Shown piece by piece: positions 27,002-36,621 of a stretch of DNA of 64,000 bases. The notes under the pieces were generated by a model. That model worked only from the letters and a program-made list of their open reading frames with translations. It had not been told where the DNA came from and did no database searches. The stretch lies in assembly GCF_016772475.1 (NCBI RefSeq), contig NZ_CP068595.1, positions 1,674,001 through 1,738,000 of the forward strand, written 5' to 3'. Numbering within the stretch: the stretch's first letter is position 1; each line of letters starts with the position of its first letter. Source of the stretch: Paenibacillus sonchi. Its GTDB lineage: Bacteria; Bacillota; Bacilli; Paenibacillales; Paenibacillaceae. Made by a program: the position numbers and the translations under genes.

Positions 27002-27712
27002 CTACTCCCGATCCAGCGGCTGCTGCAGCCCGTCCTCGTAGAAATCGAACACGAGCTGCTGCTGCGTGCCTTTTACCGCATAGAATACATCTGCCAGCGT
27101 CTTCCCCTTCTGCTTCTTGTCCAGCTCCTTCTCCAGCCACTCCCGGGTCAGGCCGTGCTGCTTGAGATTGTCCTCCACCAGCTTGCCGTCCATAATCAGC
27201 TCCACGGGAAAAACCTGCGGTTTCAGCACCAGCCCCAGATCCTGCTTCGTGACGGACTGGTACGCTTCCTTCTTGAGAACAGAAACCTGTCCGTTATCCT
27301 CAAGCACGGCATAATCAACCTCTTCAATATTAAAAATCTCCTTCTTCCTCAGCGCCTGGTCCAGCGAATCCATGGTATAGCGGATCTTCCGCATGTTGGC
27401 TTCCATGATTTTGCCTTCCTCGATCAGGACCGTGGGAGAACCGGAAATCCAGCTGCGCAGGCGGCGGCTTTTGAGGGCAATGAAGGAGAGCAGGAACGAG
27501 GTAGCCGTTATAACAACAATGGACAGGACAAGATAGGTGAATTTCAGACTGACATTGAACGCCAGATTTGCCGCCAGGGAGCCAAGCGTAATACTGATCA
27601 CGAAATCGTTGGACGTCATATTGGAAAGGGTCTGCTTGCCTAGTATTCTGGGAATCAGCAACAGCAGGCCCACCGATAGAATGGTTCTCATGAGAATCTC
27701 TGCATAGTTCAT
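27002..27712 (-). CDS. DUF421 domain membrane protein (YetF/YrbG-like)
   Basis: A 236-residue inner membrane protein with two or three N-terminal membrane segments (LLIPRILGKQTLSNMTSNDF) and a cytoplasmic C-terminal domain of the DUF421 type (SGSPTVLIEEGKIMEANMRK and VELIMDGKLVEDNL). Bacillus spores and vegetative cells carry several such proteins, some linked to spore germination or structure, but the role is not known. GAGGCGGG precedes the ATG. Confidence 0.87.
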   Translation of the reverse strand: MNYAEILMRTILSVGLLLLIPRILGKQTLSNMTSNDFVISITLGSLAANLAFNVSLKFTYLVLSIVVITATSFLLSFIALKSRRLRSWISGSPTVLIEEGKIMEANMRKIRYTMDSLDQALRKKEIFNIEEVDYAVLEDNGQVSVLKKEAYQSVTKQDLGLVLKPQVFPVELIMDGKLVEDNLKQHGLTREWLEKELDKKQKGKTLADVFYAVKGTQQQLVFDFYEDGLQQPLDRE

Positions 27713-27808
27713 TTTCCCGCCTCCTCCCCACCATTATTTCCAAACGGGTTCAAAAGAAACGGGAGCCGGGGAATCCCCGGGAGGAAATTCATTTCGAGTT
27801 GCTCTTGC

Positions 27809-28315
27809 CTATTTAATCGACTGTAAATGTTCTTCGAGGCGGTCCCAGGTTTCGGTAATGCCTTGCTCCATACCCATATCCAGTACCGTCTTGAGCGCTT
27901 CAGCCGAGTCATATTTCGAACGGCTTACCAGCTTTGTTTTCCCGTCATATTCTTCGAAGAGCATCGTAACCAGTGTGGACGGCATGCCTTCGGCTTCATT
28001 GCCTTCCGCATCCGAGAAGTAATCGGTGTAGACGACTTTCTCCCCGTCAACAATTTCATGGTAGACCCCTTTGCCCCAGGACTCCATTCCGAAGAAGTCC
28101 CCCTGCTTCTCGTCGACACACTTCATACAGTAATGCCAAATGCCGCCCGGACGAAAATCTACGGTGCAAACGGGAACAATCCAGCCGCGCGGGCCCCACC
28201 ACTGCTTCAAATGCTCCGCCTCGGAGAATACTTTGAATACAAGCTCGCGGGGTGCATCGAATACACGTTCAAGAACCAGCTCAAGGCCTTCTACTCTGGA
28301 AATCATTTTGGACAT
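27809..28315 (-). CDS. SRPBCC/AHSA1 family protein
   Basis: A 168-residue START-like (AHSA1) domain protein: LERVFDAPRELVFKVFSEAE, HLKQWWGPRGW, DFRPGGIWHY and GITETWDRLEEHL are classic marks. The fold binds a hydrophobic ligand; the exact role is unknown. The start at 28315 follows AGGAGGG; the longer frame from 28441 overlaps the ArsR gene. It lies 31 bp after the ArsR gene, a very common regulator-SRPBCC pair. Confidence 0.9.
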   Translation of the reverse strand: MSKMISRVEGLELVLERVFDAPRELVFKVFSEAEHLKQWWGPRGWIVPVCTVDFRPGGIWHYCMKCVDEKQGDFFGMESWGKGVYHEIVDGEKVVYTDYFSDAEGNEAEGMPSTLVTMLFEEYDGKTKLVSRSKYDSAEALKTVLDMGMEQGITETWDRLEEHLQSIK

Positions 28316-28346
28316 TTCAATTCCCTCCTGTAAGTAACGTTCATTG

Positions 28347-28673
28347 TTATTCCGTGTCTTTGGATTGCAGGTACCGCAGGTACTCATCCAGATTGTCGAA
28401 ACGTTCATTCCACATTTTCCGGTAGGCTTCAAGCCATGCATCCAGTGCCTGCAGCGGCTCCGTCCGCAGCCTGTAATTCCGCCGGTTAGCGGCTGCCTCT
28501 ACCTCAACCAGTCCGGCCTCCAGCAGGACGCGCAGATGCTTCGAAGCCTGGGGCTGGCGGAGCCCAAGTTGTTCGGCAATCTCGCCTACACTCAGAGGTC
28601 CGTTCTTCAGCACTTCCACCATCCGCAAGCGGGTGGGTTCGGCTAACGCGCTAAATGTCATTGTGTCCATCAT
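28347..28673 (-). CDS. ArsR family transcriptional repressor
   Basis: A 108-residue winged-helix protein (LAEPTRLRMVEVLKNGPLSV, then LRQPQASKHLRVLLEAGLVE). It lacks metal-binding cysteines, so it belongs to the ArsR group that accompanies SRPBCC proteins. Its own promoter holds a GGAATATTCC palindrome, suggesting autoregulation of the two-gene unit. Confidence 0.9.
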   Translation of the reverse strand: MMDTMTFSALAEPTRLRMVEVLKNGPLSVGEIAEQLGLRQPQASKHLRVLLEAGLVEVEAAANRRNYRLRTEPLQALDAWLEAYRKMWNERFDNLDEYLRYLQSKDTE

Positions 28674-28722
28674 TCTGATGTTCCTTTAGTGAAGCATTAG
28701 ATTATTGTTTGGGTACACCAGT

Positions 28723-28760
28723 AATATACCCCAATAGGAATATTCCTGTCAAGGAATATT
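28723..28760 (-). promoter_or_regulatory. ArsR-gene promoter with palindromic operator
   Basis: Minus-strand TTGACA (28752-28747) and TATATT (28728-28723) are 18 bp apart. GGAATATTCC (28737-28746) fills the spacer, and another AAGGAATATT overlaps the -35. The remaining gap to 28982 holds no gene I can support. Confidence 0.6.
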
Positions 28761-28982
28761 TAAAAATTACTTATCCAGTTGAAAGTCGCACCATTTAAGT
28801 ATACTAATTCCACTATACTAGCCGGCAACACTCTGCTGCGGGGTTTCCATGTAACAGAAAGACTTTGCAGGAAGGTTAGAGTTTGCTGAGAACACTTATG
28901 CTGGTGATGCAGCCGCAGGGGATTTATAATAACAGAAACATTGAAATTCTGTTCATAGAGTGTAAAGAGAGGAACGGATTAC

Positions 28983-29560
28983 ATGCTCATCCTCCAAATC
29001 ATTACCTGGCTTCTGGCACTTGCCGTACTCCTGTCTGTGATGTGGATCGTCGTAGACACCTGGAGGAACGGGATCTCCCCGATGCCCGCCTCGAAGGCTG
29101 CAAGGCTGGCGGTTGCCGGAGAGGTGAACCGGGTGCCCGGCTATGGCACGATTGTCGAAGCGGGGTCCGGCTGGGGCACATTGGGGCTGGATATTATCCG
29201 GCATTGTCCGGGCAAAAGATTAACCGGCATTGAGAATTCAAGCCTCCCCTTGTGGGGCTCGCAGCTGCTAGCGCTGATTGCAGCGCGGCTCCCACATACA
29301 AGGAACAGCGGGGAACCGCTTCAAGGCCGGCTCCGTTTCATCCGGGGCAATATCTACCGCGGCTCGTACGCCGATGCCGATATGGTCATCTGCTATTTGT
29401 TCCCCCGCGCGATGGAGCGGCTGGCAGTTAAGTTCAGGCAGGAGCTTCCCCCGGGGCGGTGGTAATCAGTGTTTTTTTCGCCCTGCCGGATATGCAGCCG
29501 GTCCGCACAGTCACCTGCAGAGATACGCTGCAAACCAAGTTGTATGTGTATTCATTTTAA
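28983..29560 (+). CDS. Membrane-anchored class I SAM-dependent methyltransferase-like protein (frameshifted)
   Basis: A protein of about 192 residues. One N-terminal membrane segment (LILQIITWLLALAVLLSVMW) precedes a Rossmann SAM-binding core: VEAGSGWGTLGLDI (motif I), LTGIENSSLPLWGS (motif II) and ADMVICYLFPRAMERL. This matches small membrane-linked methyltransferases annotated in Bacillales; the acceptor is unknown. The frame breaks at CCCCCGGGG (29448-29456); one extra base replaces the early stop with LPPGAVVISVFFALPDMQP and an end at 29560. GAGAGGAAC precedes the ATG. Confidence 0.75.
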
Positions 29561-29628
29561 AAATAAAACAAACGCCATGATTTTATTCTTATCCCATCTT
29601 TATTCCATCACGGCATAGGAGGCTTCAC

Positions 29629-30975
29629 ATGATCGACAAGTCCATTACCGAAGGCGTCATCCGCACCCGCACCAAACTGCGCAAGGATCTGCTGATCTCT
29701 ATCTTCGATGAATTCGACGGCAGCATTATGGGGCTCAGCCCGGAGAAACGGGCGGAGAAATATTTGAAAATGTCGCAGAACGCTTTTTCCTTTTACCGGG
29801 GCAGTGCGTACTTATTCTATTTCGATACAACCCGCCAGTATTTCCCGTACCACACCGCAGAGGACCGGCCTACCTGGATTCAGGGAGATTTGCACTTCGA
29901 GAACTTCGGCGCGATCCGCAGCAGTGACGGGGAGATCGTCTATGATGTCAATGATTTCGATGAGGGCTATGTGGGTTCTTATCTCTACGATCTTCTGCGC
30001 ATGGCGGGCAGTATCGCTCTGGTGGGCAGACAGCTCGGTTACGGTGAAGCTGAACAGCTAAGCTGTATTGAGCGCTTCGTACAGGCCTATGCCAGACAGA
30101 TCCGCCGGTTCGCGCAGGGCAAGGACAACCCCGCCACTTATGTGATGGATGAGGGAAGGGCCAAAGGTCCGGTGAAAAAGCTCCTCCGCAAGCTGGAGAA
30201 ACGCAGACAGGCACATTTTCTGGAGAAGGTTACGGCTCAAATGCAGACTGGCCGGGTGTTTCTGGAAAATTCCGAGCTGGCCGTCCCGGGGCAGGCCGAA
30301 CAGTCCCTTCTGGAGAGCGCCTGGGCATTCTATATACAGACCATCACTTCCCGCAGCCAGGACGAGAATCACTACCGGATGAAGGACATTGCCGTCAAGC
30401 ATGGCTCAGGAACCGCCTCCATTGGGCTGGACCGCTATTACATCCTCATTGAGGGTGGACAGGAGCAAGAGGATACAGACGATACAGTTCTTGAGGTAAA
30501 AGAGGTCCGGGTGCCGGTGCCGGCTTATTTCATGCCCTATTCCGAATCCTTCTGGCAGTATTTTGGACATCAGGGGAAGCGTGTTACAGCGACACAGCAG
30601 GCCATGCACCACAAGGCCGATCCATATCTGGGTTTTCTTACGCTGGAGGGAAGACATTTTTATGTGAGAGAACGTTCGCCTTATAAAAAAAGACTGAAGC
30701 TGAAAGACATCTCCAGTCCAGAGGATATGAACCGGGTACTTGAGGGGATGGGCTGCCTGACCGCCAAAATGCATGCCCGGGCCGATATAGATGTAGACCA
30801 GGGGATTCTTCCTTATCATAGCGAGGAGGAAATCGCCAAGGCCATGGGACAGGACCCGGATGCTTTTGCCCGTTATCTCTCCCGGTGGGCTTATGGGTAT
30901 GCCGATCAGGTGGAGAAGGATTTTGTTGTGTTCACGGAATGGGTAAGCAGAAATGGCAGTGCCGTCCTTGCATAA
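29629..30975 (+). CDS. DUF2252 family protein
   Basis: A 448-residue protein of the DUF2252 family, whose fold is kinase-like. Visible blocks are MSQNAFSFYRGSAYLFYFD, IQGDLHFENFGA (a likely catalytic-loop equivalent with D-H-N), VYDVNDFDEGYVGSYLYD (DFD metal-binding equivalent) and YYILIEGG. The family is widespread and uncharacterised in most hosts. AGGAGGC precedes the ATG. The stop codon lies within a terminator hairpin. Confidence 0.85.
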   Translation: MIDKSITEGVIRTRTKLRKDLLISIFDEFDGSIMGLSPEKRAEKYLKMSQNAFSFYRGSAYLFYFDTTRQYFPYHTAEDRPTWIQGDLHFENFGAIRSSDGEIVYDVNDFDEGYVGSYLYDLLRMAGSIALVGRQLGYGEAEQLSCIERFVQAYARQIRRFAQGKDNPATYVMDEGRAKGPVKKLLRKLEKRRQAHFLEKVTAQMQTGRVFLENSELAVPGQAEQSLLESAWAFYIQTITSRSQDENHYRMKDIAVKHGSGTASIGLDRYYILIEGGQEQEDTDDTVLEVKEVRVPVPAYFMPYSESFWQYFGHQGKRVTATQQAMHHKADPYLGFLTLEGRHFYVRERSPYKKRLKLKDISSPEDMNRVLEGMGCLTAKMHARADIDVDQGILPYHSEEEIAKAMGQDPDAFARYLSRWAYGYADQVEKDFVVFTEWVSRNGSAVLA

Positions 30976-30989
30976 GGACGGCACTGTTT
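30957..30989 (+). terminator. Terminator hairpin overlapping the DUF2252 stop codon
   Basis: CAGTGCCGTCCTT pairs perfectly with AAGGACGGCACTG around GCAT, followed by TTT. The TAA at 30973-30975 is inside the loop-stem border, so the last codons lie in the hairpin. It also belongs to the GCCGTCCTT palindrome family seen elsewhere in the window. Confidence 0.65.
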
Positions 30990-31041
30990 CAGTCGAAGAA
31001 GACAGATAATAGGCGGCCAAAGCCCGGCCACAGGGGAATTA

Positions 31042-32759
31042 TCAGTCCAGCTCAGCGCGGGAGAACAGGTCCCGGATCAGGGACTCATCTTCGCAGGCTT
31101 TTTTGAACCCGGCGGCAAATTTAAGGATAGCTTCCCTATTGCCGGAGTATGCGCAGAACATATCGGCTTCCGGGTCAAAATGAACGGTCTCTGCCAGCTC
31201 CGGCATTTGCTCTTCCAGATATACGGCCGCCAGGGAGGCCCAGTCGTAGCCGTTGCCTTCGAAGCCTTCTTCTGCCCGGGACTCGAACAGATCGGCCAAG
31301 TAGGTGCCCACATTCAGAATGACGGACATTCCGCCATTCTCCTGCTCCACCAGGATGAACGGGGCAACATTTCCGGCAGCGGGCACGGCAACGTTCTTCA
31401 GCTTGTGCAGCAGTTCCTCTTTGGCCTCGTCCGTGAAGGCAAGCGCGCCACCCCGTTCTACGATCATTCCCGACCGGATGCGGTCATCCAGCCAATCGGA
31501 AATGAACGCCGGCGCATAGCCGCCAGTTCCGAATTCGCCGCCGAACGCGATCATTTTGGAATAGGCCTCCAGGTATTCTCCACGGTTCGTATCCGGGTAA
31601 GCTTTGGTGTATAGCCAGAACTGCACATCGTACATCAACGTAGACCGCTCATCAGCATGGAGAGAAAAATGCCCTTTTTCTTCAACAATAGCCGTACAGA
31701 TCTTGCGGATTATGCCCTCGATGTTCTCTATCTCCGTGACTTTGCCGCACAGCTCCGCAAGCAGGGGAGAGAAGGCCCCATGAGCTACCTTTCGCAGATC
31801 GTCCGCCTTGTCCTCCTCGGACGTATCGAAGACCTCTTCGTTCACCAGCCCGCGTACAAAGCTCTCGAAGTCTTTGGCGAGAAAGGTGATCTCGTAATCG
31901 GCTTCCTGATCCACGTGGATCACTGCCGGTTCCCCTTCCCTGCCGCAGGCCCGGTAATCCAGCATAATCACATCATGTCCTGCGGACGGGCAGTCCCCGA
32001 ACACCACGCCAATATCGGGATATCCCCATTCTTCAATCATGAACCGGCTGCCTAAATCTCCGCACAGCGAATAGGTCTTCTCCCGTCCAATACCCATAAT
32101 GCCTGTAATGGCCACATGGTCTTCGGCCCAAGAGGTGCCTTCCTCCGTAGGGAAACAGGTGTCACGGGGAACGCCCCCGTTATGCTGCTTCATCATCTCA
32201 ATATAAAAAGCCGGCAGCTTATACCCCAGCTCCTGCTCCACAGAGGCAATCAGCTCGTCCGTGGGCGGCTCGGACACATACGACTCCAGCGCATAGTCGC
32301 TATCCTCCCAGAAGTCAACGAACTCCCGGGATCAAAGCGCCCACCGCCGGAACGTCCTCCACCGCTGGACTGCGCAGCCGCAAAACGCTGCTGTTCCCGC
32401 GCCTCCCGCCCGGCCGCCCGGCGGCTCCAGTCAAGCAGCTGAAGAACCGCCTCATCTCCAGGCTCCAGCTCATCGGCAAGCTCAAATTCGCGGACGGCCT
32501 GATCGTATTGCTTCAGATAGTAATAGGCATACCCCACCCGGTAGTGCCAGATGGGGTCCTGCCTCCCTTGCTCCGCAATGCCCAGCAGCTGTTCCAGCGC
32601 TTCGTTGTAGCGGTCCAGATTGTTCAGCGCCCTGCCGAGATGGCCAATGAGCACATAATCCCTGTCCGGTTCGGGAATGTCCGTAATGGCTTCTACGATT
32701 TTGGCAAATTCATCTTCTTCATGCCACCGCGCCAACTGCTCCAGCAAATTTTCTTCCAC
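31042..32759 (-). CDS. TPR protein fused to a SMI1/KNR4-like domain (frameshifted)
   Basis: About 572 residues after frame repair. The N-terminal 140 residues are tetratricopeptide-like (YVLIGHLGRALNNLDRYNEA and YRVGYAYYYLKQYDQAVREF). A Gly/Arg/Ser-rich linker leads to a SMI1/KNR4-type domain (LIASVEQELGYKLPAFYIEM, MKQHNGGVP, DCPSAGHDVIMLDYR) and a further C-terminal region. SMI1-type domains often serve as immunity proteins to toxins or as regulatory modules. The frame breaks at CCCGGG (32326-32331); one added base gives FDPREFVDFWEDSDYALESY. The start is GTG at 32759 after AAGGAGG. A shorter TPR paralogue is at 36142-36534. Confidence 0.75.
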
Positions 32760-32917
32760 TATGTATGTACCTCCTTAAGCATTTATTCTTTATTCCCCTT
32801 TAAAGGGAGGAGTTAAACATTTCCATTCGGTCAGGTCCGCCCATTGCTTTGTAAAGCGCCTGCTTCCTGTACTCCCTTCGTACAAGTTGGCTTCGGAAGC
32901 ATACCCTTTGTTTTCTA

Positions 32918-33373
32918 CTAGAGCAGGTTTGTGCTTGCTCCTTCCAGCGAAGGAATAAGATATTTATGATCAATGGGCGATGACATCACAATTAGAATGG
33001 TATAGTTCCCGTATTTATCGCATTCATTGCCGAACTGCTCCAAGGCTTGTGTGGAATCGGCCATTACTTTTAACAGGTAGTTGTGCTCTCCACTGATCCG
33101 GTAACATTCAACGACCTCCGGAGAGGAGCGGCAGAAATCCATGAAGGCGGTACATTCTCTGGAGTGGAACAGCATATAGGCAGCCGCATGTTTTCCAATC
33201 TTTTCAGGTGAGATTATGGTACGATACCCGCTGATCACCCCGTTTTCCTCCATACGTCTAACCCTTTCCGTCACTGCCGGTTGTGATAGGCCCACACATT
33301 TCCCGAGTTCCGTCATAGATATTCTCGCTTGGCTCTGAAGATGAAACAGAATCTGCTTATCCGTATGGTCCAT
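32918..33373 (-). CDS. Lrp/AsnC family transcriptional regulator
   Basis: A 151-residue regulator with an N-terminal HTH (TDKQILFHLQSQARISMTEL, GLSQPAVTERVRRMEENGVI) and a C-terminal RAM ligand domain (VVECYRISGEHNYLLKVMAD). The ATG at 33373 is chosen because AAAGGAG is 9 nt before it; an in-frame TTG at 33382 abuts that site. It is divergent from a beta-lactamase-fold hydrolase and an MFS gene, with a clear inverted repeat between, so it likely controls them in response to an amino acid or similar ligand. Confidence 0.9.
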   Translation of the reverse strand: MDHTDKQILFHLQSQARISMTELGKCVGLSQPAVTERVRRMEENGVISGYRTIISPEKIGKHAAAYMLFHSRECTAFMDFCRSSPEVVECYRISGEHNYLLKVMADSTQALEQFGNECDKYGNYTILIVMSSPIDHKYLIPSLEGASTNLL

Positions 33374-33499
33374 CCCATTCAACTCCTTTAATTTTAAGGG
33401 ACTTTGTGCAAACCGCCTTGTTTTTAACCTCCGAACGGCAGTTATAGCTTTAGTACCTTATGTAAGGCTGTTAACTAATTTTATATAATATACTTACAA

Positions 33500-33525
33500 T
33501 AGTAAAGCAATTACTGCTTTAACTA
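33500..33525. promoter_or_regulatory. Inverted repeat, candidate Lrp-type operator
   Basis: TAGTAAAGCA and TGCTTTAACTA form an almost perfect inverted repeat just downstream of a TATAAT (33483-33488) and before the hydrolase gene start at 33546. It lies in the divergent spacer with the Lrp gene. Confidence 0.5.
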
Positions 33526-33545
33526 TAACGAAAGGATGATCACTG

Positions 33546-34733
33546 TTGAGTATATTGTATTCGAACACGATTAACCCAGACCGCCTCCCGGAACGCATTG
33601 ATAAAGTAATTGACCAGACGCTTACCGACAAGCGCCTGGCTGGAGCTGTCATCAAGGTGGCGGTAGATGGGGAGCTCATATATAGCCGGGCCGCCGGCTT
33701 TGCCAACCGCGAACTGAACCAGCCCATGCGGGAGGATGCCTTATTCCGGCTCGCATCGGTTTCCAAACCCATTACCTCTACAGCTGCTCTGGTGCTAGTG
33801 GCCCAAGGCCGCTTGCAGCTTGATGACCGGGTGGACCGCTGGCTGCCCGAGTTTCAACCACGTCTGAAGAACGGCGAGCGCGCAGTAATCACGATCCGTC
33901 ACTTAATGACGCATACCGCTGGTCTGACCTACCGTTTCTTTCAGGAAGAGGGCTGCTCCTATGAGCAGGCCGGGGTATCCGATGGCATGGACCAGACCGG
34001 CATCACGCTGGATGAGAACCTGCGGCGGATCGCCTCAGCCCCGCTGCTCTATACGCCAGGCACCCAGTGGAGATATTCTATCGCAACAGATGTGCTGGGG
34101 GCTGTGATCGCAAGGGTTACCGGGACCACGCTCAGCGAAGCCATAGATGCACTCGTGACCCGTCCACTCGGCATGAAGGACACCGGCTTCCTTGCAGTGG
34201 ACCCGCAGCGGCTGGCCACCGCTTACGCTGATGACGTTCCGGGTCTGCGGCCTTTGCACAATCCGGACAGCCTTGCATTTATGGAGGGTACAGCAGGCTT
34301 CCGGCTTTCCCCTGGACGGGCGCTCGACCCTGCCGCCTATCATTCCGGGGGAGCCGGTATGGTCGGCAGTACCGGAGACTTTCTGAAGCTGCTGGAAACC
34401 TTGCGCGAGGGAGGAGCGCCTCTGCTGCCGGAACCTCTGGTCCGCGAAATGACCACCAATCAGATTGGGGATCTGCACATGCCCTTCTGGCCAGGACGAG
34501 GTTTTGGCCTGGGGATTACGGTGCTGAAAGACCCTGTTGCAGCAGACACTGCGGAATCGCCTGGCACATGGCGCATGGGGGGCACCTATGGGCATTCGTG
34601 GTTCGTCGATCCGGAGCAGCGGCTAAGCGTGGCAGCCTTCACCAACACCGCATTGGAGGGGATGTCAGGCCCGTTTACCATTGACCTTTGCAACGCCGTC
34701 TACGGCAGATTGAGCAATAAATACTATCATTAG
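33546..34733 (+). CDS. Serine hydrolase, beta-lactamase class C/PBP4* family
   Basis: A 395-residue protein of the class C beta-lactamase/esterase fold. The catalytic SxxK is in FRLASVSKPITSTAALVL, the Tyr motif is probably YSIATD (after GTQWR), and the third motif region is GTYGHSWFVDPE (HxG-like). There is no signal peptide, so it is cytoplasmic and more likely an esterase or peptidase than a drug-resistance enzyme. It starts at TTG 33546 after AAAGGATG. The MFS gene follows at once, and together they look like a transporter-hydrolase unit under the Lrp-type regulator. Confidence 0.83.
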   Translation: MSILYSNTINPDRLPERIDKVIDQTLTDKRLAGAVIKVAVDGELIYSRAAGFANRELNQPMREDALFRLASVSKPITSTAALVLVAQGRLQLDDRVDRWLPEFQPRLKNGERAVITIRHLMTHTAGLTYRFFQEEGCSYEQAGVSDGMDQTGITLDENLRRIASAPLLYTPGTQWRYSIATDVLGAVIARVTGTTLSEAIDALVTRPLGMKDTGFLAVDPQRLATAYADDVPGLRPLHNPDSLAFMEGTAGFRLSPGRALDPAAYHSGGAGMVGSTGDFLKLLETLREGGAPLLPEPLVREMTTNQIGDLHMPFWPGRGFGLGITVLKDPVAADTAESPGTWRMGGTYGHSWFVDPEQRLSVAAFTNTALEGMSGPFTIDLCNAVYGRLSNKYYH

Positions 34734-34746
34734 AGAGGTGTACAAA

Positions 34747-35955
34747 ATGAGCAGCACCACAGCTTCCGCCTACCCGCCAGTCCCCGGCACTCCAGCCTTC
34801 GGGCGGCTCCCTTGGGGGAGCTTGCTCGCCCTTGCTATGACTGGCTTCATCTGTATTCTTACCGAAACAGTCCCCGCCGGTTTATTGCTCCAGCTCACTC
34901 ATGGGCTTGGAGTGACGGAGGCGATGGCGGGCCAGCTTGTTAGCCTATACGCGCTTGGCTCACTGTCAGCAGCCATCCCATTAACCGCCGCGACGCGCGG
35001 TTGGCGGCGGAAACCTCTGCTGCTGCTGTGTATCCTTGGCTTTCTCGTCTTCAACACCGTTACCACATTTTCTTCTAACTATTCGCTGACGCTGGCAGCG
35101 CGCTTCTTCGCGGGCGTATCTGCCGGTGTCCTATGGGGAATGTCCGCAGGCTATGCCCGGCGCATGGTGCCGGAGCCGCTGAAGGGACGCGCTATGGCCG
35201 TTGCAATGGTAGGAACACCTCTTGCTCTGGCGTTCGGTGTTCCTGCCGGCACCTTTTTCGGCGACCTTGCCGGCTGGCGCAGTGTCTTCGGAATCTTGTC
35301 GCTGTCCGCGCTGCTGCTGGCCGTCTGGGTGCTTTGGAAGCTGCCGGACTATCCGGGAGAAGATGCCGACAAGCGGCTCCCTTTGCACAAGGTCTTCACT
35401 ACCCCGGGAGTTCGCCCGGTACTGTTAGTCGTGCTGGCGTGGGTACTGGCACATAACATCCTGTATACCTATATTGCACCTTATCTTACCCAGACGGGGT
35501 TTACCGGGCGTGTGGACTTGGTGCTGCTTATTTTCGGGATTACAGCGCTTCTTGGCATTTGGTTGATCGGTGTATGGATCGACCGCCATCTGCGGCCGCT
35601 GGTTCTGGTCAGCCTGGCTGCGTTTGCCTTGGCATCCGTCCTGCTTGGCATAGTCAGCAACCAGCCTGGCGTGATCTATCTGGTGGCTGCAGTCTGGGGG
35701 CTGACCTTCGGGGGAGCCGCGACTCTGCTGCAGACAGCCATTGCTATAGCCGGCCGCGGGAGTTCGGATGTGGCTCAGTCGATGCTGGTGACGGCATGGA
35801 ACCTGGCGATCGGTGGCGGTGGTGTGATCGGTGGTATTCTTCTTGAAACAACGGGAGTCCACTCCTTTCCCTGGGTGCTGTTCATTCTGCTGAGTTTTGC
35901 ACTTCTAATCGCTTGGCGAAGCAGAGCACATGGATTCCCTGCAAAAAGGCTGTAG
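34747..35955 (+). CDS. MFS transporter, DHA1 (drug/sugar efflux) type
   Basis: A 402-residue carrier with 12 predicted membrane segments. It resembles the AraJ/YdhP/NepI-type arabinose or purine efflux carriers: FICILTETVPAGLLLQLTHG near the start, RFFAGVSAGVLWGMSAGYA and MVGTPLALAFGVPAGTFFGD (motif C-like). The start at 34747 is chosen because GAGAGGTG lies just before; an in-frame GTG at 34738 is part of that site. It is co-transcribed with the preceding hydrolase gene and may export its substrate or product. Confidence 0.87.
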   Translation: MSSTTASAYPPVPGTPAFGRLPWGSLLALAMTGFICILTETVPAGLLLQLTHGLGVTEAMAGQLVSLYALGSLSAAIPLTAATRGWRRKPLLLLCILGFLVFNTVTTFSSNYSLTLAARFFAGVSAGVLWGMSAGYARRMVPEPLKGRAMAVAMVGTPLALAFGVPAGTFFGDLAGWRSVFGILSLSALLLAVWVLWKLPDYPGEDADKRLPLHKVFTTPGVRPVLLVVLAWVLAHNILYTYIAPYLTQTGFTGRVDLVLLIFGITALLGIWLIGVWIDRHLRPLVLVSLAAFALASVLLGIVSNQPGVIYLVAAVWGLTFGGAATLLQTAIAIAGRGSSDVAQSMLVTAWNLAIGGGGVIGGILLETTGVHSFPWVLFILLSFALLIAWRSRAHGFPAKRL

Positions 35956-35979
35956 CATTTCCACCTCTTCCGGACAAAA

Positions 35980-36008
35980 AGCCCCCATCTGAACCTCAGA
36001 TGGGGGCT
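35980..36008 (+). terminator. Hairpin terminator after the MFS gene
   Basis: AGCCCCCATCTGA pairs perfectly with TCAGATGGGGGCT around ACC, preceded by AAAAA (good for the minus strand) and followed by a weak TTT. It separates two convergent genes. Confidence 0.7.
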
Positions 36009-36141
36009 GCCCGTTTCATGCTTAGGAAATACTGGTCTAATCCAGGAAAAGTAAAAAGGCTCTAAACTGCTGCCCGGGCTCCGAACAGTATAGTCTAAAA
36101 CCTCGTTCTCCTAACTCATTAAGGATGTACCGCCGCTATTC

Positions 36142-36534
36142 CTATTCCTCTTCCTCGTCAGATTCCTTATCTGCCGGGGCTTCAGCAGCCTCCTTGCGGC
36201 TCCATTCCAGAAACTGAATGGTATCTTCATCTTCGGGGTCCAGCTTGTGCGCAATTTCAAATTCCCGGATCGCATCCTGCAGCTCATCCAGATAATAATG
36301 GGCGTATCCCACACGGAAATGCCACAGCGGGTCCTTTTTACCCTTGTCCGCAGTCTTCATGAACCACTTCAGTGCCGACTTGTACCGCCCGAGATTGTTC
36401 AGTGCTCTCCCCAAATGGGTAGCCAGCTCATCATCAATCAATATCGTCGGCGTTTCTTTGATCCGGTCTACGATTTCCTGATATTTGTCCTCCTCATGCC
36501 ACTTATTCAATTGTGCGATAAGTTCTTCTCTCAT
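36142..36534 (-). CDS. Tetratricopeptide repeat protein
   Basis: A 130-residue TPR protein with repeats LATHLGRALNNLGRYKSALK, HFRVGYAHYYLDELQDAIRE and an acidic tail (ESDEEEE). It aligns along its whole length with the N-terminal part of the TPR-SMI1 protein at 31042-32759 (ALNNLxRY, DPxWHxRVGYAxYYL, AxREFExAxxLxPxDE). It therefore looks like a stand-alone paralogue. GGGAGGC precedes the ATG. Partner unknown. Confidence 0.8.
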   Translation of the reverse strand: MREELIAQLNKWHEEDKYQEIVDRIKETPTILIDDELATHLGRALNNLGRYKSALKWFMKTADKGKKDPLWHFRVGYAHYYLDELQDAIREFEIAHKLDPEDEDTIQFLEWSRKEAAEAPADKESDEEEE

Positions 36535-36621
36535 TGCTTATGCCTCCCGGTTGGATTCCTGAAAAATTCTCTGCTTAAGAAATACTTTACCATTATTGGA
36601 CGGGTGTCTGCCACAGAACGC

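Noticed and set aside
31042..32277. SMI1-domain protein as a separate gene starting at GTG 32277
   Set aside because: Its frame continues upstream with sensible residues (REFVDFWEDSDYALESY) that join the TPR frame after a one-base repair; no ribosome site precedes the GTG.
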